In this document: piece after piece, positions 1-13,633 of the stretch | Numbering within the stretch: position 1 is the first letter of the stretch | How the letters are laid out: the number at the start of each line of letters is the position of its first letter | Translations under genes and position numbers: made by a program | Notes under the pieces: model-generated | Seen by the model: only the letters and a program-made list of their open reading frames with translations | What the model was told of the DNA's origin: nothing | The model's database searches: none | Assembly: GCF_004751985.1 (NCBI RefSeq) | Contig: NZ_CP038492.1 | Location: forward strand, 3,596,001 to 3,660,000 | Source: Rhodophyticola sp. CCM32 | GTDB taxonomy: Bacteria; Pseudomonadota; Alphaproteobacteria; Rhodobacterales; Rhodobacteraceae | Reading direction: 5' to 3' | Length of the DNA: 64,000 nt

Positions 1-105
1 GCCAAACCTGCCGGGGCCAAAGGGTCCTATATGCAGAAAGTTTCGCTCAGCTCCACCATGGGGCCGGGTGTGACGGTCAGCGTGGAAAGCGCGACCGGCA
101 ATTGA
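1..105 (+). CDS. rplA: 50S ribosomal protein L1, C-terminal end (partial)
   Basis: Only the last 34 codons are in the window, open at the left edge and ending with TGA at 103-105. The peptide has the typical L1 tail (KGSYMQKVSLSSTMGPGV), which closes domain I next to the rRNA-binding face. L1 forms the mobile L1 stalk of the 50S subunit and usually represses its own rplK-rplA mRNA. Position directly before rplJ-rplL-rpoB matches the standard bacterial order. The call rests on a short tail plus context. Confidence 0.9.
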   Translation, partial: AKPAGAKGSYMQKVSLSSTMGPGVTVSVESATGN

Positions 106-111
106 GATTGC

Positions 112-371
112 GGGCAGGCGCATTGCCTGCCTGACAGGATTTGCCCGGTTCGCCGGGTGAATGGCGGGGCCATCAATACGGCCCCGTTCTGTCCGAGACG
201 GAGGGTGTGGCATCCGCCACATAATTCCTTCCTGAGATGGGACGCGAGAGACGATTTCCGGGGGCAACCTCGGGCGATCTGGCCTCGGGACCCTGACTTG
301 GACCCGAAGTGGTTGGGGCAACCCAGCCAAATATGAGCCGGGAGGGAAACCTCCCAATTTGGAGTGAAACT
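112..371 (+). promoter_or_regulatory. rplA-rplJ intergenic leader with serial hairpins (candidate L10 leader)
   Basis: The 266-nt gap folds into several clear hairpins: 112-132 (GGGCAGGC/GCCTGCCT), 145-158 (CCCGG-TTCG-CCGGG), 165-186 (CGGGGCC/GGCCCCG), 311-328 (GGTTGGG-GCAA-CCCAGCC) and 340-355 (GGGAGG-GAAA-CCTCCC), the last just before the rplJ ribosome binding site. In bacteria L10(L12)4 binds the leader of its own mRNA, so the two hairpins nearest rplJ are the natural candidate. The upstream ones could be a weak terminator for rplKA. The hairpins are seen; the regulatory role is inferred. Confidence 0.5.
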
Positions 372-890
372 GTGGATAGAGCCCAGAAAGAGAAAGTGGT
401 CGAGGAACTCGGCCAGATCTTTGAAAGCTCTGGCGTCGTCGTGGTCTCGCACTACGAAGGCCTTACGGTTGCTGAGATGCAGGACCTGCGCGCGCAAATG
501 CGTGAAGCGGGCGGGTCCGTGCGTGTCGCCAAGAACAGGCTCGCCAAGATCGCCCTTGAAGGAACGCCTGCCGCTGGCATCGCCGACCTGATGGCGGGGA
601 TGACAGTTCTGTCCTTTTCCGAAGATCCTGTGGCTGCGGCCAAGGTCGCGGACGGGTACGCCAAAAGCAATGACAAGTTTGTCATTCTTGGCGGCACGAT
701 GGGCGAGAACCTGTTGGATGCTGACGGTGTGAAGGCCGTTGCGAAAATGCCGTCGCGGGAGGAGCTTATCGCTTCGATCGTGGGCTGCATTGGCGCACCT
801 GCCAGCAACATCGCCGGGGCCATTGGCGCACCTGCTTCGAATATCGCGAGCATTCTGTCTTCGATCGAAGAGAAGGCAGAGGCCGCGTAA
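372..890 (+). CDS. rplJ: 50S ribosomal protein L10
   Basis: 172 aa. L10 anchors L7/L12 dimers to the 50S stalk. The N-terminal globular part contains the family segment [19 protein letters not shown], and the C-terminal helix carries two near-identical copies of the short unit '[11 protein letters not shown]', where L12 dimers would dock. I chose the GTG at 372 because GGAG lies 9 nt upstream and the product then starts MDRAQKEK; a longer reading from 309 would run through the leader hairpins. rplL follows after 75 nt, so the pair is co-transcribed. Confidence 0.95.
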   Translation: MDRAQKEKVVEELGQIFESSGVVVVSHYEGLTVAEMQDLRAQMREAGGSVRVAKNRLAKIALEGTPAAGIADLMAGMTVLSFSEDPVAAAKVADGYAKSNDKFVILGGTMGENLLDADGVKAVAKMPSREELIASIVGCIGAPASNIAGAIGAPASNIASILSSIEEKAEAA

Positions 891-965
891 AGCAACTTTG
901 AGACCTGTCGTAGGGCCTGGCCCTTGCGATGTTGGAACACAAACCTACATACGGAAACCGTTAAC

Positions 966-1346
966 ATGGCTGATCTGAAAAAACTGGCAGAAGAGATCGT
1001 GGGTCTGACCCTTCTCGAAGCCCAAGAACTGAAAACCATCCTGAAAGACGAATACGGCATCGAACCCGCCGCTGGTGGCGCGGTGATGATGGCCGGGCCT
1101 GCCGGCGATGCCGGTGGCGCGGCTGCGGAAGAGCAGACCGAATTCGACGTGATCCTGAAGGCCGCTGGTGCCTCCAAGATCAACGTGATCAAGGAAGTCC
1201 GCGCCCTGACCGGCCTGGGCCTGAAAGAAGCCAAAGAGCTGGTTGAAGCCGGCGGCAAGGCCGTCAAGGAAGGCGTCAGCAAGGATGAAGCAGAAGAGGT
1301 CAAGGGCAAGCTGGAAGCAGCTGGCGCCGAGGTCGAACTGAAGTAA
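966..1346 (+). CDS. rplL: 50S ribosomal protein L7/L12
   Basis: 126 aa acidic stalk protein that recruits translation GTPases such as EF-G and EF-Tu. The N-terminal dimerisation helices, an Ala/Gly-rich hinge around residues 36-56 (AAGG...AGDAGGAAA), and the C-terminal domain with [20 protein letters not shown] are all present. The start is the ATG at 966; upstream in-frame codons do not resemble the family. It follows rplJ and precedes rpoB, so its transcription is shared with both, with a strong hairpin between it and rpoB. Confidence 0.97.
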   Translation: MADLKKLAEEIVGLTLLEAQELKTILKDEYGIEPAAGGAVMMAGPAGDAGGAAAEEQTEFDVILKAAGASKINVIKEVRALTGLGLKEAKELVEAGGKAVKEGVSKDEAEEVKGKLEAAGAEVELK

Positions 1347-1382
1347 GTCCTGTGCCTGCCTGCGGGCAGGATGCAGATATCT

Positions 1383-1415
1383 GGCTGGATCCGGGCAATG
1401 CGCCCGGGTCCAGCC
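1383..1415 (+). promoter_or_regulatory. Strong hairpin between rplL and rpoB
   Basis: A 14-bp stem with one G-U pair (GGCTGGATCCGGGC / GCCCGGGTCCAGCC) around a 5-nt loop, with no run of T after it, so it is not an ordinary terminator. A smaller GC hairpin sits at about 1357-1372. In E. coli the same gap holds an attenuator and an RNase III site that set the ratio of L12 to RNA polymerase subunits; a similar role here is inferred from position and shape. Confidence 0.5.
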
Positions 1416-1603
1416 GACCCTGTCTTAGCGAGGGCCCGTTGGAAAGATGGGCGGGTCTTCCCTAAGGCGGTGTTCAATGGATCGGGAGCTTGCCGGTGGG
1501 ACGGTGGGCATGAATTGGTCCGAACCCGTTTGTTTCAGTGTGTGGCCGCGTCGGTGCCCCGACGGCGTGTGCGGCACGAGGAAACGGAAAGGTGTTTGAG
1601 AGC

Positions 1604-4600
1604 ATGGCTCAGACCTACACAGGCGCGAAACGTATTCGCAAATTCTATGGTAAAATCCGCGAAGTTCTGGAGATGCCGAACCTGATCGAGGTTCAGAAAT
1701 CTTCGTATGATCTGTTCCTGAAATCCGGCGATGAACCGCAGCCGCTGGATGGCGAAGGCATCAAAGGCGTGTTCCAGTCGGTGTTCCCGATCAAGGATTT
1801 CAATGAAACCGCCGTGCTGGAATTCGTGAAATACGAACTTGAGCATCCGAAATATGACGTCGAGGAATGCCAGCAGCGCGACATGACCTATGCGGCGCCG
1901 CTGAAGGTGACCCTGCGCCTGATCGTGTTTGATATCGACGAGGATACCGGCGCGAAATCGGTCAAGGACATCAAGGAGCAGGACGTGTTCATGGGCGACA
2001 TGCCCCTGATGACCCCCAATGGCACCTTCATTGTCAACGGCACCGAGCGGGTGATTGTCAGCCAGATGCACCGCAGCCCCGGCGTGTTCTTCGACCATGA
2101 CAAGGGCAAGACCCATTCCTCGGGCAAATTGCTGTTCGCCTGCCGCATCATCCCCTATCGCGGCTCGTGGCTGGACTTTGAATTCGATGCCAAGGATATC
2201 GTGTTCGCCCGGATCGACCGCCGCCGGAAACTGCCTGTCACCACGCTTCTCTATGCCTTGGGGCTGGATCAGGAAGGCATCATGGATGCCTATTACGACA
2301 CGGTCGATTTCAAGCTGAAAAAGAACAAGGGCTGGGTCACCAAGTTCTTCCCCGAACGTGTGCGCGGCACCCGCCCGGTGATGGATCTGGTGGATGCGAA
2401 AACCGGTAACGTGATTGCCGAGGCCGGCAAGAAAGTCACGCCGCGTGCGGTCAAGCAGTTGATCGACGAGGGGAAAGTCACTGATCTTCTGGTGCCCTTT
2501 GATGCGATTGTCGGCCGTTTCGTCGCCAAGGATATCATCAATGAGGACACCGGCGCGATCTATGTCGAGGCCGGGGATGAACTGACCTGGGAACTGGATA
2601 AAGACGGTGAGGTGACCGGCGGTTCGCTGAAAGAACTGATGGATGCGGGCATCACCGATATCCCGGTGCTCGACATCGATAACATCAATGTCGGCCCCTA
2701 TATCCGCAACACAATGGCCGCGGACAAGAACCTGAACCGCGAAACCGCGCTGATGGATATCTATCGCGTGATGCGCCCGGGGGAGCCGCCCACGGTTGAT
2801 GCGGCCTCGGGCCTGTTCGATCAGCTGTTCTTCGATGGCGAACGGTATGACCTGTCAGCCGTCGGCCGGGTCAAGATGAACATGCGTCTGGCGCTGGATG
2901 CCGAAGACACGCAGCGCACGCTGCGCAAGGAAGATATCATCGCCTGCATCAAGGCGCTGGTTGAACTGCGCGACGGGCGCGGCGATATCGACGATATCGA
3001 CCATCTGGGCAACCGCCGTGTCCGCTCGGTCGGTGAGTTGATGGAAAACCAGTATCGCGTCGGCCTGCTGCGCATGGAACGTGCGATCAAGGAGCGTATG
3101 TCCTCGGTCGAGATTGACACGGTGATGCCGCAGGATCTGATCAACGCGAAACCGGCTGCGGCTGCGGTGCGTGAATTCTTTGGGTCCTCGCAATTGTCGC
3201 AATTCATGGACCAGACCAATCCCTTGTCGGAAGTCACCCATAAACGCCGTCTTTCGGCGCTTGGGCCGGGCGGTCTGACCCGGGAGCGTGCGGGCTTCGA
3301 AGTGCGCGACGTGCACCCCACCCATTACGGCCGGATGTGCCCGATCGAAACGCCGGAAGGCCCGAATATCGGCCTGATCAACAGCTTGGCCACCTATGCG
3401 CGGGTCAATAAATACGGCTTTATCGAAACGCCCTATCGCAAGGTCGCGGATGCCAAGGTGACCGATGAGGTCCATTACATGTCCGCCACCGAAGAGATGC
3501 GGCACACGGTGGCCCAGGCCAATGCGACGCTCAGCGAGGATGGAAAATTCCTCAATGATCTGGTGTCGACCCGGAAATCCGGGGAATACACGCTCTCGCC
3601 CCGCGAGAATGTGGACCTGATCGATGTCAGCCCGAAACAGCTGGTCTCGGTGGCCGCCTCGCTGATCCCGTTCCTTGAGAATGACGATGCGAACCGGGCG
3701 CTTATGGGCTCCAACATGCAACGCCAGGCGGTGCCGCTGTTGCAGGCCGATGCGCCATTTGTCGGCACCGGGATCGAAAGCGTCGTGGCCAAGGATTCAG
3801 GCGCCGCGATCATGGCGAAACGCGGCGGCATCATCGATCAGGTCGATGCGCAGCGGATCGTTGTGCGCGCCACCGAAGATCTGGAACTGGGGGATGCGGG
3901 TGTGGATATCTACCGCCTGCGGAAATTCCAGCGGTCGAACCAGAACACCTGCATCAACCAGCGCCCGCTGGTGAAAGTCGGCGACAAGGTTTCGAAGGAA
4001 GAGGTGATTGCCGATGGGCCTTCCACCGATATGGGGGAACTGGCGCTTGGCAAGAACGTCATCGTCGCCTTCATGCCGTGGAATGGCTATAATTACGAGG
4101 ACTCGATCCTGATTTCCGAGCGGATCGTGCGCGATGACGTCTTCACCTCGATCCATATCGAGGAGTTTGAGGTTGCCGCCCGTGACACCAAGCTTGGCCC
4201 GGAAGAGATTACCCGCGACATTCCCAATGTGGGCGAGGAAGCGCTGCGCAACCTCGACGAGGCGGGGATTGTCTATATCGGCGCCGAAGTGGGCCCGGCG
4301 GATATTCTTGTCGGCAAGATCACCCCGAAAGGCGAAAGCCCGATGACGCCGGAGGAAAAACTGCTCCGCGCGATCTTTGGCGAAAAAGCCTCGGATGTGC
4401 GTGACACATCCCTGCGCCTGCCGCCGGGGGATTTCGGCACCGTGGTCGAGGTGCGTGTCTTCAACCGCCACGGGGTGGAGAAAGACGAACGCGCCCTGCA
4501 GATCGAGCGTGAAGAGGTGGAACGCCTGAGCCGTGACCGCGATGATGAGCTGCACATTCTGGAGCGCAACATCTATGCGCGTCTGAAGGGGATGATCCTC

Positions 4601-5740
4601 GGCAAGACCGCCGTGAAAGGCCCCAAAGGCGTCAAATCCGGTTCGGACATCACCGAAGAGCTTCTGGAAACCCTGTCTCACGGGCAGTGGTGGCAATTGG
4701 CCCTTGGTGAGGAAAAAGACGCGGCCCATGTGGAAGCCCTGAACGAACAGTTCGAGGCGCAGAAACGCGCATTGGATCACCGATTCGATGATAAGGTCGA
4801 AAAGGTGCGCCGGGGCGATGACCTGCCGCCGGGTGTGATGAAGATGGTCAAGGTCTTCATCGCCGTGAAGCGCAAATTGCAGCCGGGTGATAAAATGGCC
4901 GGGCGTCATGGCAACAAAGGTGTGATCTCCAAGGTTGTGCCGATGGAAGACATGCCGTTCCTGGCCGATGGCACGCCGGTGGATTTCGTGCTGAACCCGC
5001 TTGGGGTGCCAAGCCGGATGAATGTGGGCCAGATTCTGGAAACCCATATGGGCTGGGCGGCCCGTGGCATGGGCCTGAAAGTCGACGAAGCGCTGCAGGA
5101 ATATCGCCGCTCCGGCGATATGACACCGGTGCAGGATGCGATGAAGATCGCCTATGGCGAGGATGTCTATAACGACGCCACCGCCGGGATGGAGGACAGC
5201 CAGATCCTTGAGGCGGCCTCCAACGTCACCCGTGGTGTGCCGGTGGCCACCCCGGTCTTTGACGGGGCGAAAGAGGCGGATGTGAACGATGCGCTGCAAC
5301 GCGCAGGGTTCGATACATCCGGTCAGTCCGATCTCTATGATGGCCGCACGGGGGAGCAATTCTCCCGTCAGGTCACGGTGGGTGTGAAATATCTGCTGAA
5401 ACTGCACCATCTGGTCGATGACAAGATCCACGCACGCTCCACCGGGCCTTACAGCCTGGTCACGCAGCAGCCTTTGGGCGGTAAAGCCCAGTTCGGCGGC
5501 CAGCGCTTCGGGGAAATGGAGGTCTGGGCGCTGGAAGCCTATGGCGCCGCCTATACCCTGCAGGAGATGCTGACCGTGAAGTCGGACGACGTGGCCGGAC
5601 GGACGAAAGTCTATGAGAGCATCGTCAAAGGCGAGGACAACTTTGAAGCCGGCGTGCCGGAAAGCTTCAACGTGCTTGTCAAAGAAGTCCGCGGCCTCGG
5701 CCTCAACATGGAACTCCTGGATGCGGAGGGGGAGGAATAA
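1604..5740 (+). CDS. rpoB: DNA-directed RNA polymerase subunit beta
   Basis: 1,378 aa, full family length for alphaproteobacteria. The rifampicin pocket ([17 protein letters not shown] followed by [12 protein letters not shown], residues about 528-557) looks wild type, so no rifampicin-resistance change is evident. Later conserved segments include [13 protein letters not shown] and [13 protein letters not shown]. The start at ATG 1604 gives [16 protein letters not shown]; upstream in-frame codons from 1538 run into the leader. rpoC follows after 79 nt that contain a double hairpin. Forms the catalytic core with rpoC and rpoA (37346-38362). Confidence 0.98.
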   Translation: MAQTYTGAKRIRKFYGKIREVLEMPNLIEVQKSSYDLFLKSGDEPQPLDGEGIKGVFQSVFPIKDFNETAVLEFVKYELEHPKYDVEECQQRDMTYAAPLKVTLRLIVFDIDEDTGAKSVKDIKEQDVFMGDMPLMTPNGTFIVNGTERVIVSQMHRSPGVFFDHDKGKTHSSGKLLFACRIIPYRGSWLDFEFDAKDIVFARIDRRRKLPVTTLLYALGLDQEGIMDAYYDTVDFKLKKNKGWVTKFFPERVRGTRPVMDLVDAKTGNVIAEAGKKVTPRAVKQLIDEGKVTDLLVPFDAIVGRFVAKDIINEDTGAIYVEAGDELTWELDKDGEVTGGSLKELMDAGITDIPVLDIDNINVGPYIRNTMAADKNLNRETALMDIYRVMRPGEPPTVDAASGLFDQLFFDGERYDLSAVGRVKMNMRLALDAEDTQRTLRKEDIIACIKALVELRDGRGDIDDIDHLGNRRVRSVGELMENQYRVGLLRMERAIKERMSSVEIDTVMPQDLINAKPAAAAVREFFGSSQLSQFMDQTNPLSEVTHKRRLSALGPGGLTRERAGFEVRDVHPTHYGRMCPIETPEGPNIGLINSLATYARVNKYGFIETPYRKVADAKVTDEVHYMSATEEMRHTVAQANATLSEDGKFLNDLVSTRKSGEYTLSPRENVDLIDVSPKQLVSVAASLIPFLENDDANRALMGSNMQRQAVPLLQADAPFVGTGIESVVAKDSGAAIMAKRGGIIDQVDAQRIVVRATEDLELGDAGVDIYRLRKFQRSNQNTCINQRPLVKVGDKVSKEEVIADGPSTDMGELALGKNVIVAFMPWNGYNYEDSILISERIVRDDVFTSIHIEEFEVAARDTKLGPEEITRDIPNVGEEALRNLDEAGIVYIGAEVGPADILVGKITPKGESPMTPEEKLLRAIFGEKASDVRDTSLRLPPGDFGTVVEVRVFNRHGVEKDERALQIEREEVERLSRDRDDELHILERNIYARLKGMILGKTAVKGPKGVKSGSDITEELLETLSHGQWWQLALGEEKDAAHVEALNEQFEAQKRALDHRFDDKVEKVRRGDDLPPGVMKMVKVFIAVKRKLQPGDKMAGRHGNKGVISKVVPMEDMPFLADGTPVDFVLNPLGVPSRMNVGQILETHMGWAARGMGLKVDEALQEYRRSGDMTPVQDAMKIAYGEDVYNDATAGMEDSQILEAASNVTRGVPVATPVFDGAKEADVNDALQRAGFDTSGQSDLYDGRTGEQFSRQVTVGVKYLLKLHHLVDDKIHARSTGPYSLVTQQPLGGKAQFGGQRFGEMEVWALEAYGAAYTLQEMLTVKSDDVAGRTKVYESIVKGEDNFEAGVPESFNVLVKEVRGLGLNMELLDAEGEE

Positions 5741-5741
5741 C

Positions 5742-5784
5742 GGAATTCGCAAGAATTCCCGGTGGAAAACGCGCGTTTTCCACC
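5742..5784 (+). repeat. Double-hairpin element, copy 1 (rpoB-rpoC gap)
   Basis: Two adjacent perfect hairpins: GGAATTC-gcaa-GAATTCC at 5742-5759, then GGTGGAAAAC-gcgc-GTTTTCCACC at 5761-5784. A second copy at 49816-49856 has the same two stems in the same order and 3-nt spacing but different loop and spacer bases. The pattern of fixed stems with free loops suggests selection on RNA or DNA structure, as in REP/BIME elements. Here it lies inside the rpoBC transcript. Confidence 0.75.
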
Positions 5785-5819
5785 TCCCTCGACCCCGCAC
5801 CTTTGTGTAAGGAAATACG

Positions 5820-10028
<4,209 letters not shown>

Positions 10029-10057
10029 ACCGCACAGCCCCGTATCATGAAAACCTG

Positions 10058-10094
10058 CCCCCGCCGAATACGTATTCGGCGGGGGTTTTCTTTT
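10058..10094 (+). terminator. Rho-independent terminator after rpoC
   Basis: A perfect 28-nt palindrome (10058-10085; CCCCCGCCGAATAC and its complement) followed by TTTTCTTTT. The same 3' arm plus T-tract design (GGCGGGGGTTTTCTTTT) recurs after rplP at 24850-24883. Confidence 0.9.
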
Positions 10095-10285
10095 GTGGAT
10101 GCATGTCAAGCGAAGCGGTGCATGCTGCCGGTGCTTAATCGGCTTTCAAATGGCGGGGTTGAGGCCAGACCTACCAATTTCTGCAAGATTGTGAATGCCG
10201 ACTGTAGAGCGGGCTTGCTGCAACCCCAAATAGAAGGGGTTTTGCGCTTCAAACTGCGTTGTTTTCCATATCTTGCGGCAAAGGG

Positions 10286-10339
10286 TTGACCTGCCGCTAG
10301 ATTTCGGGGTAATGGAAAGATGTGGTACAATTTTGTACC
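10286..10339 (+). promoter_or_regulatory. Promoter and palindromic operator of the XRE-ImmA module
   Basis: TTGACC (10286-10291), an 18-nt spacer and TAATGG (10310-10315) form a sigma-70-like promoter. Downstream, GGTACAA-TT-TTGTACC (10324-10339) is a perfect inverted repeat 17 nt before the XRE start codon, placed where a bound repressor would block transcription. Autoregulation by the XRE protein is inferred from this position. AGGAGGG at 10345-10351 is the ribosome binding site. The rest of the 10095-10285 gap shows nothing recognisable. Confidence 0.65.
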
Positions 10340-10356
10340 GGATCAGGAGGGATGCT

Positions 10357-10650
10357 ATGAAGCAAGTCACGCCCTATGGAAGGTTCGTGCGGATCAAGCG
10401 CATGGAGCAGGGTCGTTTGCTGGTCGAGCAGGCGATCTTTATGGATTGCACTCCGTCGTTACTCAGCAGCGTAGAGTTGGGCCGTAAACCAGTCCCCGAG
10501 AGCTGGATTCCAACCATCACTGACTTTCTAGACCTCGACGAGAAAGACCAAACCAAACTTCGCACCGCAGTAGAAAAATCTAACGTTGAGTTTCGGTCAC
10601 GCCCCCGCGTGAGTGAACGCGTTCATGCTCTGGCCGCAAGCAAAAAGTAA
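10357..10650 (+). CDS. XRE-family transcriptional regulator
   Basis: 97 aa. A helix-turn-helix of Cro/CI type occupies about residues 8-55; the recognition region reads TPSLLSSVELGRKPVPESW, typical of short XRE proteins paired with COG2856 metallopeptidases. The start at ATG 10357 follows AGGAGGG; an ATG at 10352 is out of frame and stops at once. The gene for an ImmA/IrrE protease starts 26 nt downstream. By analogy with ImmR-ImmA of mobile elements, the XRE protein is probably a repressor cleaved by the protease on a stress signal. Base composition looks more AT-rich than in the flanking ribosomal genes. Confidence 0.85.
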   Translation: MKQVTPYGRFVRIKRMEQGRLLVEQAIFMDCTPSLLSSVELGRKPVPESWIPTITDFLDLDEKDQTKLRTAVEKSNVEFRSRPRVSERVHALAASKK

Positions 10651-10676
10651 CCGACCCCGAGGGACAGGAGAGGGCA

Positions 10677-11315
10677 GTGAAAAACAAGAAGCGGAACATA
10701 TCGGATCGACGGACAGCGGAACTGTTGCTAGATGCGCAGGACTATCGCCGCCGGTTTGGATTTAAGGACGACGAGCCGTTCAACCCTCTTCGGCATATCG
10801 AGCATGATATGTTGTTGAGAAAGCCCCATTGCGTCTACGGGTACGAAGAAGAGCTCATAGAGGACGATGGAACCGAAAACGACGGCCAAGTCGTTTTTGA
10901 CCGTCACCCATTTCTACAAGTCACCGACGAAGTGGTGAGAGGAGCATTCGAAGCCTTGAAGCCCTTTGATATCCACAAGGGGCCTAAGGACGGCGCCGCA
11001 CTAACGACCCTCTGTCACGAGATCGCCCATGCCGTTCTGCACACCGAAAAGATGAAAAAGCGTGTGGGGCAAGCTTTGAAACGGGGCATGCCGAATAGCG
11101 GTACGTCCTTTCGGACTGATCCCATTGAGGAAGAAGAGGCAAATGTTTTCGGCGGGGGCTTATTGGCCCCCGTTGACGTAATTACCTCGCACACGAGGGC
11201 CAGAGACCTCAAGCTTCGTTATCGCATGTCCATGCAAGCTGCACAGAAACTCATAGAGCAGGTGCGAGAACTTGCGCCTCTTTTGGAGGAGCTACGTCGT
11301 GCCCGCGCCGCTTAA
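10677..11315 (+). CDS. ImmA/IrrE family metallopeptidase
   Basis: 212 aa. The zinc protease motif HEIAH is at residues 114-118 (CHEIAHAVLH), with downstream glutamates in EEEEANVFGGGLLAP that supply the third metal ligand in this family. GTG start at 10677 with GGACAGGAGAGGG just before it. These proteins cleave a partner XRE repressor; the partner is the gene 26 nt upstream. The pair normally belongs to prophages, integrative elements or stress modules, but no integrase or phage gene is seen here. Target specificity beyond the neighbour is unknown. Confidence 0.85.
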   Translation: MKNKKRNISDRRTAELLLDAQDYRRRFGFKDDEPFNPLRHIEHDMLLRKPHCVYGYEEELIEDDGTENDGQVVFDRHPFLQVTDEVVRGAFEALKPFDIHKGPKDGAALTTLCHEIAHAVLHTEKMKKRVGQALKRGMPNSGTSFRTDPIEEEEANVFGGGLLAPVDVITSHTRARDLKLRYRMSMQAAQKLIEQVRELAPLLEELRRARAA

Positions 11316-11432
11316 GGAATTTGCCCACTTAGTGCGTTCGAGGGAGAGAGAAAAAGCAAAAAACGGACCATAAAGGCCCGTTTTCCGCAGTTTTCGCAAG
11401 GGGTTAGCGCACCCAAGCGAAAGGCTCCGATG

Positions 11433-11472
11433 ATCAAAGCCCTCACTGTAGCAACTGAGGCTTAGCTTTGAT
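11433..11472. other. Bulged hairpin downstream of immA-like gene
   Basis: ATCAAAGC-CCTCA ... TGAGG-ctta-GCTTTGAT forms a 13-bp, two-part stem between the protease gene and the small HTH gene. There is no T-run after it on either strand. A weaker hairpin ACGGACC/GGCCCGT followed by TTTT at about 11373-11394 is the likelier end of the immA transcript. Could be the 5' leader of the next gene or a small RNA. Function unknown. Confidence 0.4.
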
Positions 11473-11517
11473 TGAGGTCGGGGGCAACACTTTCCTGCGC
11501 TCAAGAGGAGTAAGCCA

Positions 11518-11721
11518 ATGGCTTCGATAAAGGGGCTGACACACCATGACGTGTCGATCATCAAAGCTCGCCTTCTTATGGGTGAGTTCCAGCATCGCAT
11601 CGCCGCAGATTATGACCTAAACCAAGGCCGTATTTGCGAGATTGCGAAGGGCAAGCGCTTTGCGCAGGTGCGCCCTGCAACGCTTTCAGATGAGCAGGGA
11701 GGGGCTTCTCATGTCGGGTAA
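11518..11721 (+). CDS. Small helix-turn-helix protein (hypothetical)
   Basis: 67 aa. The central segment HHDVSIIKARLLMGEFQHRIAADYD followed by NQGRICEIAKGKRF reads like a short DNA-binding HTH: a helix, a turn at the 'HRIAADYD' stretch, and a recognition helix with 'NQGRI'. I recognise this as a recurring small protein of alphaproteobacteria but do not know a proven role. GAGGAG lies 11 nt before the ATG. Its last 11 nt overlap the next gene, so the two are translationally coupled. Confidence 0.65.
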   Translation: MASIKGLTHHDVSIIKARLLMGEFQHRIAADYDLNQGRICEIAKGKRFAQVRPATLSDEQGGASHVG

Positions 11722-11896
11722 GCTGTATAAACCGGGCCAGAAAGCCCCGCGTTCTGGACAATATGAAATTGTCGGGCCGAAAGGTGGAAAAACCGGCGTC
11801 GAGCGAACCGTGGTGCGGGGTGAGCCTCTGCCCCCACCTGAGAGTAAGGGGCAAAAGTTCCGGCTCACTGATCCGACGAAACATCGCGGAAAGTAA
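11711..11896 (+). CDS. YjzC-like small protein
   Basis: 61 aa, basic and Gly/Pro/Lys-rich. The pattern LYKPGQKAPRSGQYEIVGPKGG followed by ERTVVRGEPLPPP and a closing FRLTDPTKH matches the YjzC-like family (short proteins with a GQ.APxSGxY motif, no known function). ATG at 11711 overlaps the end of the upstream HTH gene; the longer in-frame reading from 11642 lies wholly inside that gene. Expected to be a small soluble protein, perhaps adapter-like; that part is a guess. Confidence 0.65.
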   Translation: MSGKLYKPGQKAPRSGQYEIVGPKGGKTGVERTVVRGEPLPPPESKGQKFRLTDPTKHRGK

Positions 11897-11941
11897 GCAA
11901 AACACTCAAGGCTGGCGGCAGCAGTTCCACCGTCGCCAGCC

Positions 11942-12042
11942 TAAAGCATCCTGCCTTAAACTTGAATCACAAATACCCTGCCACGCTTCGCGTTCCCGGG
12001 ACATTTGTGATGCGCGATGTCTCAGGTTTAAGGCAGCATGCT
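11942..12042. repeat. 101-bp palindromic repeat, copy 1 (inverted orientation)
   Basis: One of four copies (others 35687-35787, 49640-49740, 58062-58162), here in opposite orientation. The ends are inverted repeats of about 20 bp (TAAAGCATCCTGCCTTAAAC against its near-complement), and an inner pair AATCACAAAT / ATTTGTGAT frames a GC-rich centre. The whole unit can fold into one long imperfect stem. No gene inside is credible although one frame stays open. It sits 59 bp before the DMT permease gene, so it may lie in that gene's leader. Confidence 0.85.
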
Positions 12043-12100
12043 ATAAGGGACGATTTGGGTGGGTTCAGCTTACGTATTGAGAAGGAAAGCATAGATAGAT

Positions 12101-12994
12101 ATGGGCAAGAGCCCGAACCTCAAAGGCGCGTTGTTCATGATGGCCAGCATGGCGGGGTTCACCTTGAACGACGCCTTTGTGAAACTGCTGGCCGGGGATT
12201 TGCCGCTGTTTCAGATCGTCTTTCTGCGCGGCGTGACCACCACTGCGATGATGGCCGCGATGGTCTGGGCGATGGGCGGTCTCAGCTTTCGTATTCCGCG
12301 CGGGGATCGGGGGCGGGTGGCCATGCGCACGGTGGCCGAGATCGGCGCGATGATCGCCTTTCTGACCGCGCTGATCAACATGCCGCTTGCCAATGCCTCG
12401 GCCATTCTGGCGGCTTTGCCCCTGACCGTCACTCTCGCGGCCCATGTGTTTCTGGGGGAGCCGGTGGGCTGGAGGCGTCTTCTGGCCATTCTGATCGGGT
12501 TTGGCGGTGTTCTGCTGATCATCCAGCCCGGCGGAAGCGGGTTCAACATCTATGCGCTGGCGGCCTTGCTGGCGGTGATGCTGGTGACCACGCGCGATCT
12601 GGTCACCCGGCGGTTGAGCGCGGATGTCCCCTCAACCGGGGTGGCGGTGATCACGGCGGCGGCTGTGGGGCTGTGCGGTGGCGCTTTGTCGCTGGGCACA
12701 TCATGGCAACCGGTTGACATGAAGGCCGCGGGGCTGGTTCTGGCGGCCTCGACCGTGATCATCGTGGCCTATCTGTTTTCGATCATGGTGATGCGGGTGG
12801 GCGAGATCGGGTTTGTCGCCCCGTTCCGCTATACGGCCCTGATCTGGGCGCTGATCCTGGGCTGGCTGATTTTCGGGGAATGGCCCGACAATCTGACGCT
12901 GCTGGGCAGTGCGATCGTGGTGGCGACCGGGCTTTTCACCCTGTGGCGTGAACAGGTCGCGGTCAGGCGGGCGCGACAGTTGTGCACGGCCTGA
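12101..12994 (+). CDS. DMT-family permease (EamA domain)
   Basis: 297 aa with about ten hydrophobic segments arranged as two EamA repeats: roughly residues 8-140 and 150-285. The first half contains FMMASMAGFTLNDAFVKLLAG, typical of alphaproteobacterial drug/metabolite exporters of the RhaT/EamA superfamily. Inner-membrane transporter; substrate cannot be told from sequence. Stands alone between the XRE-ImmA patch and the str operon, same direction. ATG at 12101 was chosen because it starts the first transmembrane half correctly; GAAGGAAAG lies about 15 nt upstream. Confidence 0.85.
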   Translation: MGKSPNLKGALFMMASMAGFTLNDAFVKLLAGDLPLFQIVFLRGVTTTAMMAAMVWAMGGLSFRIPRGDRGRVAMRTVAEIGAMIAFLTALINMPLANASAILAALPLTVTLAAHVFLGEPVGWRRLLAILIGFGGVLLIIQPGGSGFNIYALAALLAVMLVTTRDLVTRRLSADVPSTGVAVITAAAVGLCGGALSLGTSWQPVDMKAAGLVLAASTVIIVAYLFSIMVMRVGEIGFVAPFRYTALIWALILGWLIFGEWPDNLTLLGSAIVVATGLFTLWREQVAVRRARQLCTA

Positions 12995-13015
12995 AATACC
13001 AGGGCCGGGGCGCTG

Positions 13016-13044
13016 TTGACAGCCTATCCGATTCCTCCTATACC
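13016..13044 (+). promoter_or_regulatory. str operon promoter
   Basis: TTGACA (13016-13021), a 17-nt spacer and TATACC (13039-13044): the best sigma-70 match in the window. It lies 206 nt before rpsL, leaving a long leader typical of ribosomal operons. It restarts transcription after the rpoC terminator and the accessory genes. Confidence 0.75.
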
Positions 13045-13249
13045 GCGCGCCACTTGGCAGGGCTGCGTCATGCACCCATTTGCCAGAGATACAGATTTGA
13101 GTGGCCATGATCCGGGTTGTTTAAGTGCCCCGATCCTCTGGGAATTCCACCGCGGCGTCCTCCAGGTAGGGAAGGGACGCATGCGGTTTTGGTGTTGTCG
13201 TCATGTGACGGTGCGCCAGTTGACATGAACGAGCAAGACGGGGAACCGA

Positions 13250-13621
13250 ATGCCGACGATCCAACAGCTGATCCGCAAACCGCGGCAGCCCAAAATTAAA
13301 CGCTCCAAATCCCAGCATTTGGAAGCCTGCCCGCAAAAACGCGGCGTGTGCACGCGCGTCTACACCACGACACCGAAAAAGCCCAACTCGGCCATGCGGA
13401 AAGTGGCCAAGGTGCGCCTGACCAACGGGTTTGAGGTGATCAGCTATATCCCCGGTGAAAGCCATAACCTTCAGGAACACTCGGTGGTTCTGATCCGTGG
13501 CGGTCGTGTGAAAGACCTTCCCGGCGTGCGCTATCACATCCTGCGCGGTGTTCTGGATACGCAAGGCGTGAAAGACCGCCGTCAGCGTCGTTCGAAATAC
13601 GGCGCCAAGCGCCCCAAGTAA
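13250..13621 (+). CDS. rpsL: 30S ribosomal protein S12
   Basis: 123 aa, full length. Sits at the decoding centre. Both lysines whose change gives streptomycin resistance are present (K43 in [10 protein letters not shown] and K88 in [10 protein letters not shown]), so the protein looks streptomycin-sensitive. First gene of the str operon, 13 nt before rpsG. Confidence 0.98.
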   Translation: MPTIQQLIRKPRQPKIKRSKSQHLEACPQKRGVCTRVYTTTPKKPNSAMRKVAKVRLTNGFEVISYIPGESHNLQEHSVVLIRGGRVKDLPGVRYHILRGVLDTQGVKDRRQRRSKYGAKRPK

Positions 13622-13633
13622 GAGGAACAGCCC

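Noticed and set aside
11962..12717. 251-codon frame starting within repeat copy 1
   Set aside because: Starts in the palindrome and overlaps the DMT permease in another frame; low-complexity Gly/Arg/His composition.
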